46,696 bases of DNA from Geminisphaera colitermitum TAV2 (lineage in GTDB: Bacteria; Verrucomicrobiota; Verrucomicrobiia; Opitutales; Opitutaceae), in assembly GCF_000171235.2 (NCBI RefSeq), contig NZ_ABEA03000015.1, forward strand, positions 1 through 46,696, given 5' to 3'. Shown here piece after piece: positions 17,755 to 26,240 of this stretch (within the stretch, counting starts at the first letter, position 1; every line of letters starts with the position of its first letter). Position numbers and translations under genes: made by a program. The notes beneath the pieces are model-generated. The model was not told where the DNA came from. It searched no databases and saw only the letters and a list, made by a program, of their open reading frames with translations.

Positions 17755-18570
17755 ATGAAACGCAATTTTATTACAACTTCGTTCCGCATCCTGCTCCTCG
17801 CCCCTGTGCTGGGCCTTGGGTTGTTCATCACCGGTTGCGCCACGGTGCAGGATACCGGACGCAAACAACTCCTGCTCACCTCGGCTGACGAGGAGGCGAA
17901 GATGGGCATTCAGTCCTTCGACCAGATCAAGAAAGAGGAAAAAATCTCCACCAACGCCGCGACCAACGCCCGCATCCAAAAAATCGGCAAACGCATCGCC
18001 GCCGCCGTTGGACGCGACCTGCCCAACGCGCAGTGGGAATTTGTCGTATTTGACTCGCCCACCGTGAACGCCTTCGCGCTCCCCGGCGGCAAAGTCGGCG
18101 TTTACACCGGCCTCATCAAACTGGCCTCCAGCGACGACGAAATCGCAACCGTAATGGGACACGAGATCGCCCACGTTTCCTGCCGTCACGGCGGCGAGCG
18201 CATGTCGCAGCAGATGGTTGCGCAACTCGGCGGCGTCGCCCTCGCGCTCGGCACACAGAACAGCCAATATCAGGCACTCTACGCGCAAGCCTACGACACC
18301 GGCTCGCAACTCGCCATCATGCTCCCCTACTCGCGCAAACACGAGACCGAGGCCGACGAAGTGGGCCTCCGTTACGCCGCCAACGCCGGTTACGACCCGC
18401 GCGCAGCTGTCACCTTCTGGCAAAAAATGGCCGCCCAAAGCGCCGGTCAGGAACCCTTGCCGATCCTCTCCACCCACCCCTCCAACGCCGACCGCATTTC
18501 CAATCTGCAACGCCTCGCCCCCAGCCTGATGCCGACCTACGAAGCCGCCCGCGCCCGCCTCGGCAACTGA
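17755..18570 (+). CDS. M48-family metalloprotease lipoprotein
   Basis: This 271-residue zinc protease has a lipoprotein signal peptide (ITGC, lipidated C28), so it is probably tethered to a membrane facing the periplasm. The active site is HEIAH (136-140) in ATVMGHEIAHVSCRHG; the third ligand is the Glu in KHETEADEVGLRYAANAGYDP. This matches the LoiP/YcaL/BepA group of M48 enzymes, which take part in envelope protein quality control. The TPR tail found in BepA is missing here, but the TPR protein encoded just upstream could complement it (inference). The stop codon lies within the first unit of a 14-base direct repeat. Confidence 0.92.
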   Translation: MKRNFITTSFRILLLAPVLGLGLFITGCATVQDTGRKQLLLTSADEEAKMGIQSFDQIKKEEKISTNAATNARIQKIGKRIAAAVGRDLPNAQWEFVVFDSPTVNAFALPGGKVGVYTGLIKLASSDDEIATVMGHEIAHVSCRHGGERMSQQMVAQLGGVALALGTQNSQYQALYAQAYDTGSQLAIMLPYSRKHETEADEVGLRYAANAGYDPRAAVTFWQKMAAQSAGQEPLPILSTHPSNADRISNLQRLAPSLMPTYEAARARLGN

Positions 18571-18594
18571 CAGAAATAAGCTGACAGAAATAAG
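18567..18594. repeat. Two perfect tandem copies of CTGACAGAAATAAG
   Basis: The 14-base unit occurs twice in a row. The first copy contains the TGA stop of the M48 protease gene, and the second runs into the palindromic repeat. The duplication looks like the footprint of local slippage or of insertion of the adjacent palindrome. Confidence 0.9.
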
Positions 18595-18654
18595 TGGCGC
18601 GGGCGTCCCGCCCGCATTCTGTGTTGAAGAAGCGGGCGAGACGCCCGCGCCACT
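18593..18654. repeat. 23-base inverted repeat in the uvrB leader
   Basis: The left arm (18593-18615) begins AGTGGCGCGGGCG. The right arm (18632-18654) is its reverse complement with one mismatch, and 16 bases separate them. Each arm also contains its own short hairpin. The right arm ends five bases before the uvrB ATG, so an mRNA hairpin would occlude the start region, where no other ribosome site is visible. It may instead serve the upstream M48 gene as a 3' structure. Confidence 0.92.
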
Positions 18655-18659
18655 TTATC

Positions 18660-20720
18660 ATGCTCTTCAAACTCCACGCCGACTACCAGCCGACGGGCGA
18701 TCAGCCGCAGGCGATCGAAGCCCTGGTAAACTCGATCCAGGCGGGCAACAAACACCAGACCCTCCTCGGCGTCACCGGCTCGGGCAAGACGTTCACCATG
18801 GCCAACGTCATCGCCCGCTGCGACCGACCCACGCTCATCATCTCGCACAACAAAACACTGGCGGCACAGCTTTACTCGGAGTTCAAAAACTTTTTCCCCG
18901 ACAACGCCGTCGAGTATTTCGTTTCCTACTACGACTACTACCAACCCGAGGCCTACATCGCAGCGAGCGACACCTACATTGAAAAAGACTCGTCCATCAA
19001 CGAGGAGATCGAACGCCTGCGCATCTCCGCCGCCAGCTCGCTCGTGTCACGACGCGACGTAATCGTCGTTGCCTCCGTCTCCTGCATCTACGGCCTCGGC
19101 TCGCCCGAAGATTTTCAGGCCATGCGCATCCAACTCCGGCGCGGCGACGCCTTTGGTCGCAACGTCCTGCTCACGCGCCTCGTGGAAAATCTCTACGAAC
19201 GCAACGACTACGACCTCAAGCGCGGCGCCTTTCGCGTGCGCGGCGACGTGGTGGACATCATGCCCGCCTACCTCGAACAAGGTCTGCGCGTCGAATTTTG
19301 GGGCGACGAAATCGAAGCCATGAGCGAGTTTGACCCGCTCACGGGCAACGTCATTCGCGCGCTGGAACAATTCGATCTGTATCCTGCCAACCAATACGTC
19401 ACATCGAAGGACAAACTCGACGCCGCGCTCAGCGCCATCCGCACCGAACTCGACGAACGCGTGGCCTTCTTCGAGCGCGAAGGCAAATATCTGGAAGCGC
19501 AACGCATCCGCATGCGCACCAACTACGACTTGGAAATGTTGCAGGAAATGGGCTTCTGCAACGGCATCGAAAACTACTCGCGTCACCTCGCCGGACGCGC
19601 CGCCGGTGACCGTCCCATTTGCCTCGTGGATTTTTTCCTCAAGGATTTTCTGCTCATGATCGACGAGAGTCACGCCACCGTGCCCCAGATCGGAGGCATG
19701 TACAACGGCGACCAAGCGCGAAAACAAAATCTGGTGAGTTTCGGTTTCCGCTTGCCCTCGGCGCTCGACAACCGTCCGCAATCGTTCGCCGAGTTTGTGT
19801 CGATCACCGGACAAACGCTCTACGTGTCGGCCACGCCCGCAAAATACGAATTGGAAAAATCCACCGTTGTAGCGGAACAGGTGATACGCCCGACCGGATT
19901 GCTCGATCCCGGAATCGACATCCGCACGACCAAGGGACAGGTCGAAAACTTGATCGCCGAAGCGCGTCGCGCTGTGGAGGCGGGCGAGCGTGTGCTGGTC
20001 ACGACCTTGACCAAACGTTTGTCGGAAGACCTGACAGCGTTCCTGCGCGAGTCGAAGATTCGCGTCGAGTATTTGCACAGCGACATCGACGCGATTGAGC
20101 GCGTGGAGATCTTGCGCAATTTGCGACAGGGCAATTTCGACGTGCTCGTTGGCATCAATTTGTTGCGCGAGGGACTCGATTTGCCGGAGGTCGCGCTCGT
20201 GGCGATTTTGGATGCGGACAAGGAGGGTTTTTTGCGCAGCGAAACCTCATTGATTCAGACCGCCGGACGCGCCGCGCGTCACGAAAAGGGTCGGGTGATT
20301 TTTTACGCGGACAACATCACCGATTCGATTCGTCGGACGCTGGAGGTAACGCGTGTGCGTCGCGAAAAGCAGCTCGCTTACAATGCCGAGCACGGCATCA
20401 CGCCGCGCAGTGTGAAGCGTGCCCAGCAGTCGAGTTTGCATGTGTATGACGGCAGTGGTGTGCGCGACACCGACGACGCCAATGTGTCGATGGTGGCCGA
20501 GGGTGACGGAGATGTGAGCGCGGTGATTGCGGAGCTTGAGGACGAGATGACCTTGGCGTCGTCGCAACTGGAGTTTGAGCGTGCCGCCGTGTTGCGCGAC
20601 CAGATCACGGCCTTGCGTTCGGGTGATTACAAAAAGGCCTTTGCCAGCAAGCCGTCCGCAAAAGGGAAGGCTCGCGGCGCTTATCCAAAGTCGATCGGCA
20701 AGAAGTCGTGGCGGAAATAA
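18660..20720 (+). CDS. uvrB: UvrABC excision nuclease subunit B
   Basis: UvrB loads onto damaged DNA with UvrA and recruits UvrC in nucleotide excision repair. The 686-residue protein has Walker A GVTGSGKT (37-44), the beta-hairpin region YYDYYQPEAYIAASDTYIEKDSSINEEIERLR in full, and helicase motifs DESH, QTLYVSATP, LVTTLTKRLSEDL and IQTAGRAARH. A C-terminal UVR domain (AELEDEMTLASSQLEFERAAVLRDQI) binds UvrC. The frame opens earlier at a GTG inside the palindromic repeat, but homology starts at ATG 18660. In the last third Leu and Arg codons shift visibly towards TTG and CGT compared with the first part. Its stop is immediately followed by an inverted repeat. Confidence 0.98.
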   Translation: MLFKLHADYQPTGDQPQAIEALVNSIQAGNKHQTLLGVTGSGKTFTMANVIARCDRPTLIISHNKTLAAQLYSEFKNFFPDNAVEYFVSYYDYYQPEAYIAASDTYIEKDSSINEEIERLRISAASSLVSRRDVIVVASVSCIYGLGSPEDFQAMRIQLRRGDAFGRNVLLTRLVENLYERNDYDLKRGAFRVRGDVVDIMPAYLEQGLRVEFWGDEIEAMSEFDPLTGNVIRALEQFDLYPANQYVTSKDKLDAALSAIRTELDERVAFFEREGKYLEAQRIRMRTNYDLEMLQEMGFCNGIENYSRHLAGRAAGDRPICLVDFFLKDFLLMIDESHATVPQIGGMYNGDQARKQNLVSFGFRLPSALDNRPQSFAEFVSITGQTLYVSATPAKYELEKSTVVAEQVIRPTGLLDPGIDIRTTKGQVENLIAEARRAVEAGERVLVTTLTKRLSEDLTAFLRESKIRVEYLHSDIDAIERVEILRNLRQGNFDVLVGINLLREGLDLPEVALVAILDADKEGFLRSETSLIQTAGRAARHEKGRVIFYADNITDSIRRTLEVTRVRREKQLAYNAEHGITPRSVKRAQQSSLHVYDGSGVRDTDDANVSMVAEGDGDVSAVIAELEDEMTLASSQLEFERAAVLRDQITALRSGDYKKAFASKPSAKGKARGAYPKSIGKKSWRK

Positions 20721-20840
20721 GGAGGGCGGGTCTCCTGACCCGCCGACGAGGTTCGCGCGTGAGCGCGAGCCTCGCACTTCTGAAATCGGACGGATGGGCG
20801 CGGCTGCGCCGCGTCTGGCGGGTCAGGAGACCCGCCCTCC
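20721..20840. repeat. Perfect 24-base inverted repeat with inner hairpins between convergent uvrB and rhamnosidase genes
   Basis: The left arm (20721-20744, beginning GGAGGGCGGGTCTCC) starts at the base after the uvrB stop. The right arm (20817-20840) is its exact reverse complement. Between them are two more hairpins, GAGGTTCGCGC/GCGCGAGCCTC with one mismatch, and GCGGC-TGC-GCCGC. The right arm overlaps the 3' end of the rhamnosidase gene and supplies its last codons and stop. The position suggests a bidirectional terminator or REP-like element, although no T-run follows either arm. Confidence 0.93.
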
Positions 20841-23606
20841 GGTTTCGAGGGTGATCCGGTAGCGACCCGCGACGAGCGCGATGGTGGGACGGGCGTCGGT
20901 GCCAGTGTCTGATGCGGTGCTGGCGCCGGGATGTTGTGTCCAAGGGCGTCCGTCGATCTGCACGGCGTCGAGCGTCGCGCCGGGGGGGAGGGGGGGGAGG
21001 ACGAGAGCGCGAGTGTTGGCGGGAATTTCCACATCCCAGCGGAAACTGCGTCCGGTGCGACGCCAGGCGGAGCTGATGCGTCCGTAAGGTGACTCCAGTG
21101 TGGCGGAGGCATGTGTGAGCCGATTGTCCACATGCGGTTGCAGGCGGAAGACGCGATAAGCGGGGTGCTCCGGGTCGAGCGCAATGCCGGCAACCACCGA
21201 ATAAAGCCATTCGCCAATGGCTCCGTACGCGTAGTGGTTGAAGGAGTTCATGCCGACTTCGCCGAAGCCTTTGTCGGGTGTCCAACTGTTCCAGCGTTCC
21301 CACATGGTGGTTGCGCCGTTTTTGACAGGGAAGAGCCACGAGGGATAGCTTTCGTTGAAGAGGAGGTTGTAGGCGAGGTCGGTGTGTCCGATGGCGGTGA
21401 GCACGGGGCCGAGCAAGGGCGTTCCAACAAAGCCGGTGGAGAGGTGCTGGGCGCGTCGGTCGAAGCAGCGTCGCAGGTGTTTGATGGCGAGGGGACGGAG
21501 TTTTTCGGGGAACAGGTCGAAGGCGAGGGCCAGCAAGTAGGCGGTCTGCGAATCGCCGGCGAGGCGGGCGTCGGCAGTGACGTAGGCGCGGTTGAAGGCG
21601 CGAACGATTTTCGCGTGCAAGGCATCGAAGCGTCGGGCGTCGGTATCTTTTTTAAGGATACGGGCAATGCGGACCATGAGTGCGGTGGTGTGCGCAAAGT
21701 AGGCGGTGCCGATGAGGTCGCAGGGCGTGGCGGCCCAACTGGGTTGAGTGACATCGGGGGCAAGCCAGTCGCCATAGGCGGTGTCGGGGCGGAGAAGACC
21801 GTCGCTGGTTTTTTCCTGGTATCCAATCCATCGTGACATGGCAGGATAGTTTTCCTCAAGGATGCGGATATCTCCGAAATGGCGATACATGACCCAGGGG
21901 CAGATGACACCGGCGTCGGCCCAGGCGGCGTTGCCGTTTTTGCGTCCGGGATACATGGAGGCGAGGACGTCGGGGGCGACGTCGGGATAGGCACCTTGGG
22001 CGTCTTGGTCGTCGGCGAGGTCGCGGGTCCATTTGCGGAAGAAAGTGGATACGTCGTAGTTGAAGGCGGCGGTGGGAGCGAAGACCTGCGCGTCGCCGGT
22101 CCAGCCGAGGCGTTCGTCGCGTTGCGGGCAGTCGGTGGGCACGTCGAGGAAGTTGCCGCGCTGGCCCCAGCGGATGTTGGACTGGAGTTGGTTGATGAGG
22201 GGGTGCGAGCAGGTGAAGTCGCCGGTGCGGGGCATGTCGCTGTGCCAGACGATGCCGGTAAGCGCGGAGGGGGGGGGGGGGGACTTGAGTCCGGTGATTT
22301 CGACGTAGCGGAAGCCGTGAAAGGTGAAACGGGATTCGTAGGCTTCCACGCCGCCGCCGCGACAGATGTAGGTGTCGGTGGCGCGGGCGGAGCGGAGGTT
22401 TTCGGTGTAGAGAGTGCCGTCGGCTTGGAGCATTTCGGCGTAGCGGAGGGTGATTTTCGTGCCGCGCGGGGCGCGTATCCGTAGGCGGACTACACCGACC
22501 ATGTTTTGACCGAGGTCGTAGGTGTAGCGTTTGGGCGCGGGTTCGGTGCGGGCGAGCACGGGGAGTTCTTCGACGGGGCGGACAGGGGGCGTGTTTTTGG
22601 AGTTGAGTTGGATAGGTTTGAGTTCGGGTGTGGCGACGGGTGTCCAGCCGCGGGTGAGGTTGCCGAGGCGGGTGGCTTCGCTCCAGCGGGAGAGTTCGCG
22701 GCGGGCGTCGTAGGTTTCGCCGTGATAGAGGTCGGAAAAGAGGAGGGGGCCGGTGGTAGCGCGCCAGGTGGCGTCGGTTGCGATCCATTGCACGGTGCCG
22801 TCGGCGTTGACGATGCGGAGGGCGGCGAGGAGGGCGGGTTCTGTGCCCCAGTGTTGGCGGTGTCTGGGGGCTTGGGTCCAGCCGAGGTTGCCGGCATACC
22901 AGCCGTCGGCAAGGATGGCACCGATGGCGTTGTCTCCGGCTTGGAGGGCGGTGGTGACGTCGTAGGTGAGGTATTCGATGCGGTTGTTGTAGGAGGTCCA
23001 GCCGGGGGCAAGGACGTCGCGGCCTATGCGTTGTCCGTTGATCCAGGGTTCGTAGAGGCCGCGGGCGGTGATGTAGAGGCGGGCTTCGCGAGGGGCAGTG
23101 GCGAGGGCGAAGGTTTTGCGCAGGTGTGGGCAAGGAGCGAGTTCGTCGCCGGTAGGCGCGGGGCGGTCGAGGCTGATCCAGCGGGCACCGACGTTGCGCC
23201 ACGCGGTTTCGTCGGTGGTGAGGAAAGCGGTTTCAAACCATGCGGTGGCGATGGCGGTGGGTTCGCCGGTGTGATCCCAGATGCGCAGGTTCCAGTGGTA
23301 ACGGGTGTGGGCAGAGAGCGCGGGGCCAGCGTAGGGAACTAGATGGGAGTCGGCGGACTCGACGCGACCGGAGTCCCAGAGTAGTTGGGTGGTGTCGGTG
23401 GTGGTGGAGTTGGCGGATGCGGCGGCGATTTGGATTTGATACGCGGTCTGGCGGGCACCGATGCGGGAGTCGTTGAGTTTCCAGGAAAAACGCGGAGCGG
23501 TTTCATCGAGTCCGAGCGGGTTGACGAGCAATTCGCATCGGAGATCGGCGGGACGCGGGGAGGCGACGCGGTTTGGGCGGCGGGTGGTGACAGAACGGGT
23601 GGACAT
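20823..23606 (-). CDS. GH78 alpha-L-rhamnosidase
   Basis: The protein has about 927 residues from ATG 23606; ATG 23618 and 23615 are alternatives. It has the family's N-terminal beta-sandwiches (LRCELLVNPLGLD, FSWKL), the jelly-roll ligand region (ARLYITARGLYEPWINGQRIG, LAPGWTSYNNRIEYLTYDVT) and an (alpha/alpha)6 catalytic barrel. The barrel contains DVPTDCPQRDERLGWTGDAQVF, which bears the general-acid Glu, and TMWERWNSW, which bears the second carboxylate. It would release terminal alpha-L-rhamnose from plant or microbial polysaccharides or glycosides. No signal peptide is evident, so it may be cytoplasmic. A G14 tract encodes PPPP in a loop, in frame, and the last residues (GGRVS) come from the inverted repeat. 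Confidence 0.94.
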   Translation of the reverse strand: MSTRSVTTRRPNRVASPRPADLRCELLVNPLGLDETAPRFSWKLNDSRIGARQTAYQIQIAAASANSTTTDTTQLLWDSGRVESADSHLVPYAGPALSAHTRYHWNLRIWDHTGEPTAIATAWFETAFLTTDETAWRNVGARWISLDRPAPTGDELAPCPHLRKTFALATAPREARLYITARGLYEPWINGQRIGRDVLAPGWTSYNNRIEYLTYDVTTALQAGDNAIGAILADGWYAGNLGWTQAPRHRQHWGTEPALLAALRIVNADGTVQWIATDATWRATTGPLLFSDLYHGETYDARRELSRWSEATRLGNLTRGWTPVATPELKPIQLNSKNTPPVRPVEELPVLARTEPAPKRYTYDLGQNMVGVVRLRIRAPRGTKITLRYAEMLQADGTLYTENLRSARATDTYICRGGGVEAYESRFTFHGFRYVEITGLKSPPPPSALTGIVWHSDMPRTGDFTCSHPLINQLQSNIRWGQRGNFLDVPTDCPQRDERLGWTGDAQVFAPTAAFNYDVSTFFRKWTRDLADDQDAQGAYPDVAPDVLASMYPGRKNGNAAWADAGVICPWVMYRHFGDIRILEENYPAMSRWIGYQEKTSDGLLRPDTAYGDWLAPDVTQPSWAATPCDLIGTAYFAHTTALMVRIARILKKDTDARRFDALHAKIVRAFNRAYVTADARLAGDSQTAYLLALAFDLFPEKLRPLAIKHLRRCFDRRAQHLSTGFVGTPLLGPVLTAIGHTDLAYNLLFNESYPSWLFPVKNGATTMWERWNSWTPDKGFGEVGMNSFNHYAYGAIGEWLYSVVAGIALDPEHPAYRVFRLQPHVDNRLTHASATLESPYGRISSAWRRTGRSFRWDVEIPANTRALVLPPLPPGATLDAVQIDGRPWTQHPGASTASDTGTDARPTIALVAGRYRITLETGGRVS
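22269..22282 (-). repeat. G14 tract (coding C14) in the rhamnosidase gene
   Basis: Fourteen C on the coding strand read as PPPP in ITGLKSPPPPSALTGIVWHSD-like context, a loop just before the catalytic barrel. The gene is in frame; a one-base change would remove the whole catalytic domain. Confidence 0.95.
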
Positions 23607-23704
23607 GCACGTCATCATAGCCGGCGAGGGTTGCGAGATGCCTTCATTTCTCGGCTCCCGTTTAGCAGAATCGGGCCACGTGCGCGCAAGGGCGCAGGAT
23701 GCTG

Positions 23705-25171
23705 TTATTCGCTCGGTTCGAGTTCCATCCAGCGTCCGTAGATCACCCACAACAGGCACCAGGTGCCGAGAATGGCGGGGTTGTGCATCTGAAAATCAAC
23801 CCACGAGTGGATCATCGTCATCACGAGCCCAAGCACGCCGACGAGCATGGGGATGCGCCGGATGATGTCGTTGCGCACGTAGGACACTCCCCAGTAGCCG
23901 AGCATGGCGGCAGGGAAGAGCAGGCCGACGATGCCGAGTTCGGCCAGGCCTTGCGCGTAGTCGTTGTGCGCATACTCCCAGCGCAGGTAACGGGGGCGTT
24001 TGGGGTTTCCGATGGTGTAGATTTCCGGGTACTGGCGCTGGTAGATGGGAAACATGTGCCGGAAACTGCCCGCGCCGGTGCCATAGATCAAGTTGTCCTC
24101 TGCCATGTCCAGGGTGGCCTTGGTGGCGGTGACACGGGACTGGACGGACATGTTGTTATCCTGCTTGAAGAGTCGTTCGATACGCTGGAGAGAACTCTCG
24201 ATGTTGAGGTATTTGGCCGAGACGCCGATGAACACAAGGAAGCACACCACGATCAGCACACCGACGGCACGGTTGGGTGCTTCGGTCTTGCCGGCGATGC
24301 CCCAGATGATGGCCCCGATCACGAAGACAAGGATGAAGCCGATGAGGAGCAGGGCGGCGGCGCGGGAGTTGGAGAGAAAGGCGAGGAGTCCGCAGAGAAC
24401 CGCGCAGAAGGCGAAAACAGGGGAGGGACTGGTGCGCTTGAGCCGACGCGAGGCGCGCAGGTAGTGCCACACCATCAAGACGCAGGCTGCGACGAGGATC
24501 AGGTTGAAGAAGGCACCGCCGTGATTTTTATAGAGGATTGTGGCGATCGGGGTGAGACCGGGTTTGATGTTGATGAGCCAGAGGATTTTTTTGGCTTCGG
24601 TCACGCGTTGCAGGATGCCGAGCACGGCGAGGACGGAGCCATTGACGACCACGACGCTCAGCAATGCGACGAGGACGGAGCGTCGCGTGATGCCGATCCA
24701 GACCGCGCAGGCCATCAGCCAGATGCCGCTGTAAATGAGGAGTACACGCCAGGGGTTGATGTCGCCAAACGGAGCATCCACCGATGCGGGCAGCCAGCTG
24801 ATGGGGGAGGCGGGTTCCATCCACCAGCCGCGTTCGTCGCGCATGTAGGAGAAGGCGGGGTTGAGGGCTCCGATGAGGATGTAGATGAGAAACCCCAGTC
24901 CGATCCAGAAGATGGGGAAGCGCAGTAGCCGGGGCCAGATGACGAGGGTAAAGGCCGAGCCGGTGGGCGAGATGTCGGCATTGTAGCGCCGTTTCCAGAG
25001 GGCCAGGGTGATGGCCGCAACCGCCAGTCCGAACGCGATGCTCTGCCCCCAAATATACATGGTGCCGAGAGCCCAGGGCAGGAAGCACAGGTAAAGGCAT
25101 GCGACAACGAGCAGCTTGAATTCCAGCGGATGGGCGGGCTTGGCAACGTTATCACCTCGGAATGACTGCAT
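23705..25171 (-). CDS. O-antigen ligase/polymerase-like membrane protein
   Basis: This protein has about 488 residues and some eleven predicted transmembrane helices. It carries the Wzy_C/O-antigen-ligase hallmark: a large external loop containing YGTGAGSFRHMFPIYQRQYP and AHNDYAQGLAELGIVGLLF. Such proteins join or polymerise polysaccharide on a lipid carrier at the periplasmic face. The ATG at 25171 has AAGAGCG nine bases ahead and is preferred; 25246 and 25237 are in-frame alternatives, and the frame even opens beyond, through the poly-C tract. It follows the VC0807-family gene in the same direction, about 15 kb from the main polysaccharide locus, and shares the AHND motif with the protein at 34143. 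Confidence 0.85.
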   Translation of the reverse strand: MQSFRGDNVAKPAHPLEFKLLVVACLYLCFLPWALGTMYIWGQSIAFGLAVAAITLALWKRRYNADISPTGSAFTLVIWPRLLRFPIFWIGLGFLIYILIGALNPAFSYMRDERGWWMEPASPISWLPASVDAPFGDINPWRVLLIYSGIWLMACAVWIGITRRSVLVALLSVVVVNGSVLAVLGILQRVTEAKKILWLINIKPGLTPIATILYKNHGGAFFNLILVAACVLMVWHYLRASRRLKRTSPSPVFAFCAVLCGLLAFLSNSRAAALLLIGFILVFVIGAIIWGIAGKTEAPNRAVGVLIVVCFLVFIGVSAKYLNIESSLQRIERLFKQDNNMSVQSRVTATKATLDMAEDNLIYGTGAGSFRHMFPIYQRQYPEIYTIGNPKRPRYLRWEYAHNDYAQGLAELGIVGLLFPAAMLGYWGVSYVRNDIIRRIPMLVGVLGLVMTMIHSWVDFQMHNPAILGTWCLLWVIYGRWMELEPSE

Positions 25172-25268
25172 CGGTGTGCGCTCTTGGCGCTTGACGGAAA
25201 TGGCTTGGGAATGACGCACGTTGAGCAGCGAATGCATTTTTCCCATCTGCGGGAAGCGGAAAGTGGCA

Positions 25269-25286
25269 GGGGGGGGGGGGGGGGGG
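25269..25286. repeat. G18 tract in the leader of the ligase-like gene
   Basis: Eighteen G lie 98 bases ahead of the preferred start codon. If translation instead began at the farthest in-frame ATG (25294), the tract would encode poly-Pro near the N-terminus. It could therefore act through frame or through spacing. Confidence 0.95.
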
Positions 25287-25304
25287 AGGGGCAACAGTTG
25301 GCAA

Positions 25305-25364
25305 CTGCCGGGACCGAAGGCCGGCAGTCTGTCAACCGTCGCTCAGCCGGACGCGTTTCGTCCG
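25305..25364 (-). other. Two hairpins downstream of the VC0807-family gene
   Basis: CGGACG-CGTTT-CGTCCG (25348-25364) begins immediately after the stop of the gene at 25365. A second hairpin, CTGCCGG-(9)-CCGGCAG, lies at 25305-25327. Neither has a T-run on the minus strand. They may slow transcription or protect the 3' end ahead of the ligase-like gene. The T-rich run at 25371-25378 codes for the Lys tail of the upstream protein. Confidence 0.45.
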
Positions 25365-26141
25365 TCAGGCGTTTTTTTTCTTTTTCTCTGGCTGGGGGTG
25401 GAAGATTTCTTCGAGCGGCATGTCGGTGAGGCGCGTGATGCCACGGAGAAGCTGCCACAAGGCGACGATCAGCATAGCTGTGCTGGGCAGGGCGATCACG
25501 GGCCAGCTTAGGAGATTCATCTTGGCCAGTTGTCCGTTGAACTCGGGCGTGCCGGACGTGCTGGTAATGATCCAGCGGGCAAGGAAGTAGTTGAGCACGG
25601 CGCTCACGAGGAAGCTCAGGAACACCAGATAGCTGGCTTTGCGCAGGAGTTGGTTAAAGGCACCCTGATTGTTGCGGGAGGCGAGGGCGGCTTCGACTTT
25701 GGGCACGTTGATGACTTGGTCGTTGTAGAGAAACTGGCGGATGAGGGGGCGGCGGCTCTTCATTGAGGCCAGCACGGCCAGAGCAACGATGGTCGGCACG
25801 GCGGCCTCTTTGACGGCGAACCAGATGGGATCGAGCTTCATCAGCCCAAATATCCCCGTGGCCAGTGTGCCGACCACGCCGATGATCGACACGAAGTTGG
25901 CCGTGCGCCGCCGCATGTAGTCCATCGCGCCGTAGCCCAGCGGGAACGCCAGCGCGATGACCAGCGCCAGATGGGGACCGAGACGTTCGGGAGCGCTCAG
26001 CTTGGCGAGGATGAAAAAGGGCAGTCCGATATTGCAGACCAGATTGATGAGCAGGTTCTCGCGCTTGGGCGGCGTGGAGGGTGCCGGGGGGGGAGGGGGG
26101 GGGGGGGGGGGCAGGGTGGTTGTGTTCATATCCATATCCAT
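25365..26141 (-). CDS. VC0807-family membrane protein of unknown function
   Basis: The 258-residue protein has about six predicted transmembrane helices and the NLVCNIGLPFFILAKL opening, GYGAMDYMRRR and the SYLVFLSFLVSAVLNYFLARWII stretch of the VC0807 family. It ends in a Lys-rich tail. The family is uncharacterised. The N-terminus is odd: tandem CATATC repeats give three ATG codons in a row (MDMDMN; 26141, 26135, 26129), followed by nine prolines from two neighbouring poly-C tracts, in frame. True family homology starts after the proline run. The next gene downstream is the ligase-like protein, so a role in envelope polysaccharide is possible but not shown. Confidence 0.8.
   Translation of the reverse strand: MDMDMNTTTLPPPPPPPPPAPSTPPKRENLLINLVCNIGLPFFILAKLSAPERLGPHLALVIALAFPLGYGAMDYMRRRTANFVSIIGVVGTLATGIFGLMKLDPIWFAVKEAAVPTIVALAVLASMKSRRPLIRQFLYNDQVINVPKVEAALASRNNQGAFNQLLRKASYLVFLSFLVSAVLNYFLARWIITSTSGTPEFNGQLAKMNLLSWPVIALPSTAMLIVALWQLLRGITRLTDMPLEEIFHPQPEKKKKNA
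26086..26111 (-). repeat. G8 + G17 tracts (poly-Pro) at the N-terminus of the VC0807-family gene
   Basis: Two tracts (26086-26093 and 26095-26111) separated by one A together encode nine prolines directly after MNTTTL. The gene is in frame. A slip would stop production of the whole membrane protein. Confidence 0.95.
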
Positions 26142-26187
26142 TCGGCGTTCCGTGTTCGGTGTTCAGCGGTCGGTGTTTTCTGGCATC

Positions 26188-26222
26188 CCAAAAACAATAA
26201 ACCCCGCCGGGCTGCGGCAGGG
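26188..26222 (-). terminator. Rho-independent terminator after rpsT
   Basis: On the minus strand CCCTGCCG pairs with CGGCGGGG (one G-U) around a CAGCC loop, followed by TTTATTGTTTTT. It lies about 60 bases after the rpsT stop and separates rpsT from the VC0807-family gene. Confidence 0.75.
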
Positions 26223-26240
26223 CTCGATGACAGACAGTTG

